Of a stretch of DNA of 10,300 nt, positions 1 to 5,855 are shown in pieces. Position numbers and translations under genes: made by a program. This stretch comes from an uncultured Erysipelotrichaceae bacterium (lineage in GTDB: Bacteria > Bacillota_I > Bacilli_A > Erysipelotrichales > Erysipelotrichaceae): contig CAMWMY010000034.1 in NCBI GenBank assembly GCA_947175465.1, forward strand, positions 1 to 10,300, given 5' to 3'. The notes beneath the pieces were generated by a model, which had not been told where the DNA came from, searched no databases, and worked only from the letters and a program-made list of their open reading frames with translations. Numbering within the stretch: position 1 is the first letter of the stretch; every line of letters begins with the position of its first letter.

Positions 1-46
1 CATAGGATCTATTCATACAGTGTATATAATCCTTTTTTCTATAAAC

Positions 47-76
47 AAAATCGCTAAATTAGCGATTTTCTTTTTT
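47..76 (+). terminator. Intrinsic terminator, probably closing a plus-strand gene left of the window
   Basis: Stem AAAATCGCT (47-55) pairs with AGCGATTTT (61-69) around a five-base loop. It is followed on the plus strand by a T-rich run (TTTTCTTTTTT, 66-76). The minus-strand reading has a poorer U-tract, so the plus direction fits better, although some bidirectional action is possible. It implies a gene entering from the left and converging on the minus-strand operon; that gene itself is not visible. Confidence 0.65.
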
Positions 77-320
77 CAAATTTAAATCCCATAATTTTTA
101 TTATATAGAAATTCTAAGTGCTTCATCATGCTATTTCCCTTTCATCTACACTTTTTCCCGTTTATAATAGATATAGAGTTCTCTTATAGAAGCTCTATTT
201 GCATAATATTTCTTAAATTGATAGCTATATGCTTCTATACTTCTTATTTCTCAATTATAATAATCTAATAAATTTCCAATAAAAGCTTTCTTTTTTTATC
301 TAAATGCTATAATTTATAAT
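77..320. other. Gene-free AT-rich stretch with scattered promoter-like and hairpin elements
   Basis: No convincing coding region is present on either strand. A TATAAT box lies at 163-168 (plus), with only a weak -35 (TTTCAT, 140-145). About seven bases downstream an imperfect hairpin starts (173-198: ATAGAGTTCT against AGAAGCTCTAT, one bulged G). An extended -10, TGCTATAAT, sits at 305-313. Together with the terminator at 321-350 this could describe a plus-strand RNA of about 175 nt, but TATAAT arises easily in such AT-rich DNA. I see nothing firmer. Confidence 0.3.
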
Positions 321-350
321 AGAGCTCCTTTTCGTCAGGTGAGCTCTTTT
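321..350 (+). terminator. Hairpin with plus-strand T-run, candidate terminator
   Basis: AGAGCTC (321-327) pairs with GAGCTCT (341-347), and TTTT (347-350) follows on the plus strand. On the minus strand the hairpin is followed by ATTATAAATT, not a U-tract, so it is more likely a plus-strand terminator. No plus-strand gene is visible upstream within the window. It may be a back-up terminator against plus-strand transcription entering the operon, or the end of a small RNA. Confidence 0.45.
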
Positions 351-357
351 ATTATGC

Positions 358-383
358 AAAAAGTACACCTTTCGGTGTACTTT
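358..383 (-). terminator. Intrinsic terminator of the PTS/M42 operon
   Basis: A ten-base-pair perfect stem, AAAGTACACC (360-369) with GGTGTACTTT (374-383), is closed in the minus-strand transcript by a stable GAAA (GNRA) tetraloop. It is followed by a run of five U (complement of 358-362). It begins about 30 bases past the IIB stop codon and so ends the operon. Confidence 0.85.
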
Positions 384-413
384 AAATTTGACAAAATCAC
401 TATTTTAGTAATT

Positions 414-734
414 TTACTGATGAAATTTTTTCATTTGAAGAATCGCTTTTTTCAATACTTTTTCTGCATCCATCATTCCATAATCTCCAGCATCAATTAC
501 AGATACAGGAATTTTATCTCCATAACGACGATTAATATCATCATATAAAAATTTTGTTTGTGGCCCAATTAAAATACAATCTACTGTTGTAGAATCTACA
601 ATATCTTGTATCTTTTTATAAGAAAAAGCTTTACATTCAATTGGCAACTTATGAGAATCCGCCACATCTTGCATACGTTGTGCCATCATACTTGTAGACA
701 TACCATTATCACAAAATAAATATATTCGTTTCAT
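414..734 (-). CDS. PTS lactose/cellobiose-family EIIB component
   Basis: This is a 106-residue cytoplasmic phosphocarrier of the PTS lactose/cellobiose IIB family, the usual single-domain size. The N-terminal strand and P-loop-like motif FCDNGMSTSMM places Cys8 as the expected phosphorylated cysteine, which receives phosphate from IIA and passes it to the sugar carried by IIC. The rest (ILIGPQTKF near residue 55, PVSVIDAGDYGMMDAEKVL near 76-94) matches the family's alternating fold. The start ATG has AGGGGG eight bases upstream. It is the last gene of the operon, 55 bases after the second M42 gene, and is separated from its IIC partner by three genes, an unusual split. No IIA gene lies in the window, so IIA must come from elsewhere. 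The sugar is unknown. Confidence 0.93.
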   Translation of the reverse strand: MKRIYLFCDNGMSTSMMAQRMQDVADSHKLPIECKAFSYKKIQDIVDSTTVDCILIGPQTKFLYDDINRRYGDKIPVSVIDAGDYGMMDAEKVLKKAILQMKKFHQ

Positions 735-789
735 AATATCATCCCCCTATTATTTATTTTCTAAATAAGAATATAGCTTTATAACTGTA

Positions 790-1875
790 TTAACCTTTTA
801 ATTTTTGTAATAATTGTGGTGTTAAACGACGTGCAAATTCAGCCATTAATTGTACTGTTTGCCAATAATCTTTACGATGTATAATCAAACGATGAGAATG
901 CATATAACGCGTTGGAATACTCAATGTCATACATACAACACCATCATATGTTTTATGAATATTATCCGCATCTGTCCCTCCTACCGTCATCATATCATAG
1001 TTAATATCTAATCCTAAGTCTTCACAAATTTGTTCCATTTCTTTTAAGAAGTTTTTATTTGCAATAATACCTGCATCCATAACACTTAAGACAACACCTT
1101 TTCCTAAACCATTAATTCCTTGATCACTTGGTGTATCCATACTTGTTGTGACATCTAAAGCAATCGCAATATCTGGATGGATGAGATGAGTTGTAGTTCT
1201 TGCACCACGAAGACCAACTTCTTCTTGTACTGTACCTACTCCATAAATATGGCAGTGATGATCTTCCTCTTTTAATAAACGCATCACATCAACAACCATC
1301 GCAGCACATAAGCGATCATCCCATGCTTTTCCCATTAAATAATTGGGATTGTTCATCACAGTAAATTTTGTATCGGGTGTGATCATATCTCCAATTCGTA
1401 TCCCTAAATCATAAACTTCTTGTGCATTATCTACACCTAAATCCAAAAATAAATCCATTGGTGCAATTACTTTTTCTTTCACTTCTTTCGATAATCCATG
1501 CGGTGCACTAGACCCTACTACACCTTGATATCTTTTCCCATCATTGGTTGTTACAACAAGGGATTGACTTGGTAGTACATGTCCCCACCAACCACCTACA
1601 GGAAGCATACGGATAAATCCATTAGCATCAATTTCTCGAACAATAAATCCAATTTCATCCATATGTCCGGCAATCATTAGTTTTACACCATCTTTATGCC
1701 CTTTTTGAAGCCCGATGATGGAACCTAAATTATCATAAAAAATTTCATCTGCATAAGGAGTCATCCATTTTTTCATTACACGGCTGACTTCTTTTTCATT
1801 TCCACTGATACCATGTGCTTGGGAAAATTCCGCAAGCATGTCCAAATTAATATCTCCAATTATTTCTTTTGCCAT
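790..1875 (-). CDS. M42-family metallopeptidase (aminopeptidase/deblocking type), intact metal site
   Basis: This 361-residue protein has the normal length for M42 (PepA/TET/FrvX-like) cytoplasmic aminopeptidases, which form large oligomers and trim peptides with two metal ions. The expected ligands are visible: His71 and Asp73 in GHMDE, bridging Asp186 in WDDR, catalytic-base Glu218 and metal ligand Glu219 in VQEEVG, Asp241 in ALDV, and His326 in RYMHS. The site therefore looks complete. The Shine-Dalgarno AAGGAGAG overlaps the TAA of the preceding M42 gene (11-base gap), so translation is probably coupled. The two M42 genes are clear paralogs (shared YDNLGSI, HMDE-GF, EEVG-RG). Some family members carry old 'endoglucanase' labels, but the motifs support peptidase chemistry. 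The true substrate, possibly an imported glycosylated amino acid or peptide, is inference from the PTS context. Confidence 0.92.
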   Translation of the reverse strand: MAKEIIGDINLDMLAEFSQAHGISGNEKEVSRVMKKWMTPYADEIFYDNLGSIIGLQKGHKDGVKLMIAGHMDEIGFIVREIDANGFIRMLPVGGWWGHVLPSQSLVVTTNDGKRYQGVVGSSAPHGLSKEVKEKVIAPMDLFLDLGVDNAQEVYDLGIRIGDMITPDTKFTVMNNPNYLMGKAWDDRLCAAMVVDVMRLLKEEDHHCHIYGVGTVQEEVGLRGARTTTHLIHPDIAIALDVTTSMDTPSDQGINGLGKGVVLSVMDAGIIANKNFLKEMEQICEDLGLDINYDMMTVGGTDADNIHKTYDGVVCMTLSIPTRYMHSHRLIIHRKDYWQTVQLMAEFARRLTPQLLQKLKG

Positions 1876-1886
1876 GGTATCTCTCC

Positions 1887-2945
1887 TTATCGATTAAATT
1901 CTTTGTAATATTGAATTTGCTTTTCATCCAATTGTTTTACAAATGAAATTGCAGATTGTTTTGCACATGCATAATCATTCAAATCAATCATTGTATTTGC
2001 AGTATGACTATTTCTTCCACAAATACAAATATTTAATGTTGGACATCCACTAAATAATTTATGAATCCAAGCTGCATCATTTTGCCCCATACTATAAAAC
2101 GGTTGATGTTTAATTGCCTCTTTTTCACATAATGTTTCAAATACTTGAAGAAGACCACGATTTGGCATCATCCCTTTATCATAATAACGGATTAACACAC
2201 CTTCTCCTAGTTTCCCATTCGCATTTTCATTTCCTTTTATATCTTGAGCTAAACTACAATCAAGTACAATTCCTAAATCTGGTTGAATTAAGCCTGTTGC
2301 TGTGATCCCACCTCGTATTCCTACTTCTTCCATTACACTAGCACCAACATATAAATCAAATGGTAAGGAAATATCTTTTAGCGCTTCCAACAATTCAATT
2401 CCTAATACACAACCAAAACGATTTTGAAAAGCTTTGGAAATTACACGATTTCCTTTTCCAAGTACTTGAAAAGGACCATCGAATACGACACTATCCCCAA
2501 CACGAATTCCCATTTCTTTAACTTCTTGTGCATTTCTTGCTCCTACATCAATACGCATAGCCTTTCCATTGCATTTTTGAATAGCTTCATCTTCAGCGAT
2601 AATTGTACCATATACAGCTTCATGATTTGTTTTTACTCTTACTCTTTGTGCATGCATGGATGCATCATCAGTATTACCAATTTTAATAAAAGACATGGTT
2701 CCATTGTTATGAATTTCAGTAATCATAAAACCTACTTCATCCATATGTGCACATACCATAACACGCTTAGCATTTGGTTTTCCACAACGTTTTACTGCGA
2801 AAATAGACCCTAAATTGTCATATACAATTTCATCACATAACGATTTGTATTGCTTTGCTAGTGCTTGCGAAACTTGTTTTTCATCTCCTGAAATACCAAT
2901 AATTTGTGTGAACTCTTCTAATAATGATAATGTTTTTGTTTTCAT
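1887..2945 (-). CDS. M42-family metallopeptidase paralog with altered metal site
   Basis: This 352-residue M42-type protein is a diverged sister of the next gene downstream. Retained positions are His67/Asp69 (HMDE), Glu206/Glu207 (VMEEVG), Asp229 (VLDC) and His314 (GRNSH). The segment that normally reads WDDR is FQNR at 173-176, so the bridging metal-ligand Asp is Gln174 and the next Asp is Asn175. The GGTDA-like motif is also changed, to GQNDA (287-291). A standard two-metal site therefore cannot form as usual. The protein could use one metal, act on a different substrate, or be a structural partner of the intact paralog in a mixed oligomer. The start is ATG with AAAGAGGTG five bases upstream. 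The gene lies 45 bases after the GrdB-like gene. The open frame is full length, so this is divergence rather than a recent pseudogene. Confidence 0.88.
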   Translation of the reverse strand: MKTKTLSLLEEFTQIIGISGDEKQVSQALAKQYKSLCDEIVYDNLGSIFAVKRCGKPNAKRVMVCAHMDEVGFMITEIHNNGTMSFIKIGNTDDASMHAQRVRVKTNHEAVYGTIIAEDEAIQKCNGKAMRIDVGARNAQEVKEMGIRVGDSVVFDGPFQVLGKGNRVISKAFQNRFGCVLGIELLEALKDISLPFDLYVGASVMEEVGIRGGITATGLIQPDLGIVLDCSLAQDIKGNENANGKLGEGVLIRYYDKGMMPNRGLLQVFETLCEKEAIKHQPFYSMGQNDAAWIHKLFSGCPTLNICICGRNSHTANTMIDLNDYACAKQSAISFVKQLDEKQIQYYKEFNR

Positions 2946-2990
2946 AAAATCACCTCTTTATTTCATTATTGATCTATTTTTATAACTATT

Positions 2991-3515
2991 TTAATATGCA
3001 TACTCTTGTTCAAATGCTTTTGTATCTTGTTTTTCATATAACATTTTTGCATAAACACACATTGCACTTAATGCTTCATTTAAGCCAATACCACCTTTTT
3101 TAGGCATTTTTAAAATAGTAACTTGCTGCTTATAATCTTCAATCGCTTTTGTACATTCTTCTGCCATTATCGCGAAGGCAGGAATCCCTGTTAAATCCTT
3201 GATTACTTTAGCTGTATGTGCTGCCATTATTGCATAGCTAGCATAGTTAAAACAAGGTCCGCATATCACAACATCTGGCTGAAACTTCTTTGCCATTGCT
3301 GCAAATTTTTTCGTTGTTGTTTCCGTATCAGCATGATAAGTTCCATCCCCACAATATAATGTCGCAACAACTTGTCCATCATTTTCATCTAAAAAGCGAT
3401 CAAACATTCCACAAGCACCAATAGCCATTGGTTTTCCTCCCATAGGAAGATCTGGACTCTCTTTTCCTCCAAGTCCTGCCTGTGTTTGATCAAAGATCAT
3501 CATTACTTTCACCAT
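2991..3515 (-). CDS. GrdB-like protein, N-terminal part only (glycine/betaine/sarcosine reductase component B family)
   Basis: This 174-residue protein resembles the N-terminal part of GrdB, the selenoprotein subunit of clostridial glycine/sarcosine/betaine reductases. Points of similarity are the opening VKVMMIFDQTQAGLGGKE, VVATLYCGD near 49-57, KKFQPDVVICGPCFNYASY near 76-94 and GIPAFAIMAEE near 110-120. From memory GrdB has AGPAFNAGRYG where this protein has CGPCFNYASYA, so Cys85 and Cys88 form a CxxC pair. Other cysteines are Cys35, Cys55, Cys111 and Cys143. It ends in TAA, not TGA, so no selenocysteine half follows and the protein is a stand-alone domain. I chose ATG at 3515 over an in-frame GTG at 3521 because that GTG lies inside the GGAGG site. 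Its job beside a PTS and M42 peptidases is unknown; it could be a redox or substrate-binding helper. No other reductase genes are near. Confidence 0.8.
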   Translation of the reverse strand: MVKVMMIFDQTQAGLGGKESPDLPMGGKPMAIGACGMFDRFLDENDGQVVATLYCGDGTYHADTETTTKKFAAMAKKFQPDVVICGPCFNYASYAIMAAHTAKVIKDLTGIPAFAIMAEECTKAIEDYKQQVTILKMPKKGGIGLNEALSAMCVYAKMLYEKQDTKAFEQEYAY

Positions 3516-3520
3516 ATGCA

Positions 3521-3525
3521 CCTCC
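3521..3525 (-). promoter_or_regulatory. Ribosome binding site that fixes the GrdB-like start
   Basis: GGAGG on the minus strand lies five bases before ATG 3515-3513. An in-frame GTG (3521-3519) overlaps this element and cannot be its start. The protein therefore begins MVKVMM rather than two residues earlier. Confidence 0.8.
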
Positions 3526-3543
3526 TACTTCATCATTATATAA

Positions 3544-3568
3544 AAGCAGGCAAATACTAAGCCTGCTT
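3544..3568 (-). terminator. Intercistronic hairpin between IIC and the GrdB-like gene (partial terminator or processing site)
   Basis: AAGCAGGC (3544-3551) and GCCTGCTT (3561-3568) form a perfect GC-rich eight-base stem with a nine-base loop. In the minus-strand RNA it is followed by UUUU and AUAU, a short U-tract. It starts just after the IIC stop, and the next ribosome site comes about 20 bases later. It probably lets part of the transcripts stop, or protects the IIC mRNA 3' end, setting more IIC than downstream product. The U-run is too short to claim full termination. Confidence 0.6.
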
Positions 3569-3573
3569 CACTT

Positions 3574-4926
3574 TTATAGATTATCAAGATCTAAATTATC
3601 AAAATCGATTTCCTCTTCTTCGCTTACTTCTGCATTTGCAGCTATTTCTTCTTCTAAATATTTTTTATCTAATGTTCTAATGAATGGGAAGTAAACAACC
3701 ATCCCTAAAATCAATAGACCAAATTGCCACAATGATGCTACAAAAGAACCCGTTGATAACCATCCTGAAAACCCAATTGGTGTCGTCCATGGAAGACTAA
3801 CTCCAGTCGTTCTTGGAATAATTTCTAACACTGTCGCAAAGTAAGATAATGTTAAATTCATCATTGGTACACAAACAAATGGAATCATAATAATTGGATT
3901 TAATACAATTGGAAGCCCAAAGATAATAGGTTCATTAATTCCAAAGATTCCAGGAACAAGAGATAAACGCCCTAATTGTTTAATACGTTTGGATTTACAA
4001 GTTGTAACCATTAAAATAACGAGTGACAATGTAGATCCTCCACCTCCATAATTCGTAAAGAAGTTAGAAAACGGATTTGTAAAAATAAAAGGCAATGGTA
4101 ATCCTGCAGCAAATGCTTCTTGTTGTTTTGCAGTTAAGATATTTCCAATAAAATATACGGAATTAGCAACTGCTGGACCATTAATTCCAAAGAACCATAA
4201 GAAAGAACACATAAATGTATATAATAAATTCGCACCTAATGTATTTCCTAATCCTTCTAATGGTGTTTGTAAAATATGCACTACAAATCCTTGCATTGTT
4301 TCATAAGCAGTAAATGAAAATCCTATACGAATTAAGAATGCTGCTGATAAAACAATTGCACTAGGTACTAATGCAGCAAAAGAATCCATAACTGCTGGTG
4401 GTACCCCTTTTGGCATTTTAATTGTCCAACCTTTTTTATAAGCATACACAAATAAACTTACTCCTAAAATAGCAGACAATAATGCCATAAAGATTCCATC
4501 TGGACCAATATATCCAAATGATAAACCAGATACAAATCCTTCTACCAATTTTCCATCAGCACCTGTTGCTTGATGGCGTGTTGGCATCATAATAAAAAAC
4601 GCAACTAATGCAACAGCAGCCCCTTGGATTTTATCTCCACCTAGTTGTCTTGCCATCGCATACCCTGTACCTAATGCTGTGAGCAACCCTGTACAGTTAA
4701 ATGTTGCTCTTGATACTGCCGTAAACCAACTTGACCAATCTGGACCGAATGCTGATGTCATCATATCTTCCCAACCTGGAACTGGAAAATTCGCAAATAA
4801 TAGGAAAATAGATCCTACAATCAATAATGGTGTTGTTATCAAGAAACCATCACGAATTGCAATCAATACACGGTTTTTACTCAGTAAGTCTGCCATCGGC
4901 ATCAAAAACTTTTCAAACTTTCCCAT
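3574..4926 (-). CDS. PTS lactose/cellobiose-family EIIC permease, with Asn at a conserved His position
   Basis: This 450-residue integral membrane protein is of the CelB/LacE/ChbC type and forms the sugar channel of the PTS, receiving phosphate from IIB. Family marks are LIAIRDGFLITTPLLIVGSI (21-40), NYGGGGSTL (292-300) and GINEPIIFGLPIVLNP (329-344), with Glu332 as the conserved active-site acid. The segment usually reading WFxGIHG is WFFGINGP, putting Asn249 where ChbC-like proteins have a sugar-contacting His. A cytoplasmic acidic tail (425-450) ends with the near-repeat DFDNL/DLDNL. The start ATG has GGGG seven bases upstream. It is the first gene of the operon, about 50 bases after the terminator of the RDD gene. 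A diglycoside or other sugar conjugate is the likely cargo, but the His change warns against transferring a substrate name. Confidence 0.93.
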   Translation of the reverse strand: MGKFEKFLMPMADLLSKNRVLIAIRDGFLITTPLLIVGSIFLLFANFPVPGWEDMMTSAFGPDWSSWFTAVSRATFNCTGLLTALGTGYAMARQLGGDKIQGAAVALVAFFIMMPTRHQATGADGKLVEGFVSGLSFGYIGPDGIFMALLSAILGVSLFVYAYKKGWTIKMPKGVPPAVMDSFAALVPSAIVLSAAFLIRIGFSFTAYETMQGFVVHILQTPLEGLGNTLGANLLYTFMCSFLWFFGINGPAVANSVYFIGNILTAKQQEAFAAGLPLPFIFTNPFSNFFTNYGGGGSTLSLVILMVTTCKSKRIKQLGRLSLVPGIFGINEPIIFGLPIVLNPIIMIPFVCVPMMNLTLSYFATVLEIIPRTTGVSLPWTTPIGFSGWLSTGSFVASLWQFGLLILGMVVYFPFIRTLDKKYLEEEIAANAEVSEEEEIDFDNLDLDNL

Positions 4927-4958
4927 GATAATACCCCACTTTCTATTACAATGTTAAT

Positions 4959-4976
4959 TTATCACATATTATCACA
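4959..4976. repeat. Tandem TTATCACA direct repeat upstream of the PTS operon, possible operator
   Basis: TTATCACA occurs at 4959-4966 and again at 4969-4976, exactly ten bases apart, about one helical turn. Read on the minus strand each copy is TGTGATAA. The upstream copy continues to TGTGATAAT (4976-4968), which resembles an extended -10 (TGn then GATAAT). No good -35 precedes it, only the U-tract of the terminator. The repeats sit in the only space available for the operon promoter, so they may bind a regulator or RNA polymerase. This is inference. Confidence 0.4.
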
Positions 4977-5020
4977 AAAAAAAGATAAGATATTTCCTAG
5001 AAGTAGGAAACATTTTATCT
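4976..5020 (-). terminator. Strong intrinsic terminator after the RDD gene
   Basis: A long stem of about 17 pairs (4983-4999 with 5004-5020; one wobble and one mismatch) has a four-base loop. In the minus-strand RNA eight U follow directly (complement of 4976-4983). It begins at the base next to the RDD stop codon and separates that gene from the PTS operon. Its core TTTCCTA/TAGGAAA recurs in the palindrome at 5771-5793. Confidence 0.92.
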
Positions 5021-5617
5021 CTACTGTGCGTCTTTCGAAACAGAAATTATATGTGTTTTCGCAATATAATCATGAAACATTTTTTTACGGATACTGAAAA
5101 TCCCAAATAAAATAGATACTGTTGTAATAATCTCAAAACCATAGGTAATAACAAGTTGCAAAGAAATACCAGTACCATATTCAATCATTTCATAAATATA
5201 GAAGGATGCACCTGATAAAAAACCTTCTATCACCATCATACCAATCACTTCTCTTTTAATCAATGTCCATATATCAACATCACTTCCATCATCTTTCACA
5301 ACTTTTAATCTCACTAAGCGTTTTCCAAGCGTTTGTCCTTTATATATTTTTAATTCACAAATAAAAAAGTAAGCAAAATAAAATAGAATACCTAAAATAC
5401 CTGCGATAATAGCCCATGAAAAAGGCAATACTTTTAACTTTATTCCTACATCTTTCGTATTTAATAACGTTGATGCGATTAAAACTATAGGAATACTAGA
5501 GATAATTGTTGCAATAAAGTAATCAATAAGATATGCAATCATACGGCGTAATCCACTTGCTTTACCAAGTGATAAAACTTCTTTGTTCTGCATATTTACA
5601 TTTTGATAATTTTTCAT
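5021..5617 (-). CDS. RDD-family integral membrane protein
   Basis: This 198-residue protein belongs to the RDD family of small multi-helix membrane proteins, some of which have been linked to ion transport or exchange. The family's N-terminal Arg-Asp pattern is seen in GLRRMIAYLIDYFI (Arg24/Arg25, Asp32). The conserved loop KGQTLGKRLVRLKVV is at 93-107, and a late Asp is in FHDYIAKTH (Asp183). Four hydrophobic segments lie near 27-51, 66-89, 123-143 and 151-176. The start ATG has TAGGGGG six bases upstream. It stands alone between mfd and a strong terminator. Its upstream gap of 238 bases probably holds its promoter, though I could not pick a convincing -35/-10 pair. Role and substrate are unknown. 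Confidence 0.88.
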   Translation of the reverse strand: MKNYQNVNMQNKEVLSLGKASGLRRMIAYLIDYFIATIISSIPIVLIASTLLNTKDVGIKLKVLPFSWAIIAGILGILFYFAYFFICELKIYKGQTLGKRLVRLKVVKDDGSDVDIWTLIKREVIGMMVIEGFLSGASFYIYEMIEYGTGISLQLVITYGFEIITTVSILFGIFSIRKKMFHDYIAKTHIISVSKDAQ

Positions 5618-5770
5618 AATATTCCCCCTATTAAATGGCGATTTTAATTACTATAAATATTTTTAACTTTTAAATGACCATGTGATATGTTTTATCATCT
5701 CTTCAACATGAATCATACTTCTTTTATCTATTTTCTATTTTATCATAAATAACAAAAAATAAATGATTCC

Positions 5771-5793
5771 TATTTCCTAATGGTTAGGAAATA
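5771..5793. repeat. Perfect palindrome between mfd and the RDD gene
   Basis: TATTTCCTAA and TTAGGAAATA form a perfect ten-base inverted repeat around TGG. On the minus strand a U-rich run appears only about ten bases after the stem, so it is at best a weak mfd terminator. It could instead be a regulator site for the RDD gene. It shares TATTTCCTA and TAGGAAA with the terminator on the far side of the RDD gene. Confidence 0.6.
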
Positions 5794-5855
5794 TAACCTA
5801 CATTTAAAAATACCAATATTATGAGATAAAAATATAAACTTTACTCTCTATACTC

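Noticed and set aside
1-57. Coding ends or starts at the left edge
   Set aside because: Short open stretches exist (plus frame 1 to a TAA at 55-57; a minus-strand ATG at 16-14 open to the edge), but they are too short and lack a suitably spaced ribosome site or recognisable residues.
790-1875. Endoglucanase (cellulase M) naming
   Set aside because: The two-metal M42 peptidase ligands are all present; the glucanase label is a historic annotation of this family without sequence support here.
2424-2813. Plus-strand open frame of 129 codons
   Set aside because: It lies fully antisense to the M42 gene, has no ribosome site and reads as low-complexity Ser/Phe/Tyr/His-rich peptide, typical of a shadow frame.
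790-2945. Tandem M42 genes as an assembly duplication
   Set aside because: The two proteins differ throughout, including in the metal site, and have different lengths and start regions, so they are true paralogs.
2946-2993. Selenocysteine read-through from the GrdB-like gene
   Set aside because: The stop codon is TAA, and the 45 bases before the next gene contain no continuing GrdB-like frame, so no Sec-containing half follows.
2991-3515. Calling the GrdB-like protein a thioredoxin because of CGPC
   Set aside because: The surrounding residues match the GrdB N-terminal pattern, not a thioredoxin (no WCGPC context or cis-Pro region), so only the motif similarity is reported.
4679-4957. Plus-strand open frame of 92 codons opposite the IIC start
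   Set aside because: It is antisense to well-supported IIC coding sequence and has no family resemblance or start signals.
4927-4982. Catabolite (cre) site or sigma-54 promoter before the PTS operon
   Set aside because: No sequence close to TGNAANCGNTNNCA or to TGGCAC-N5-TTGC could be found in the short upstream space.
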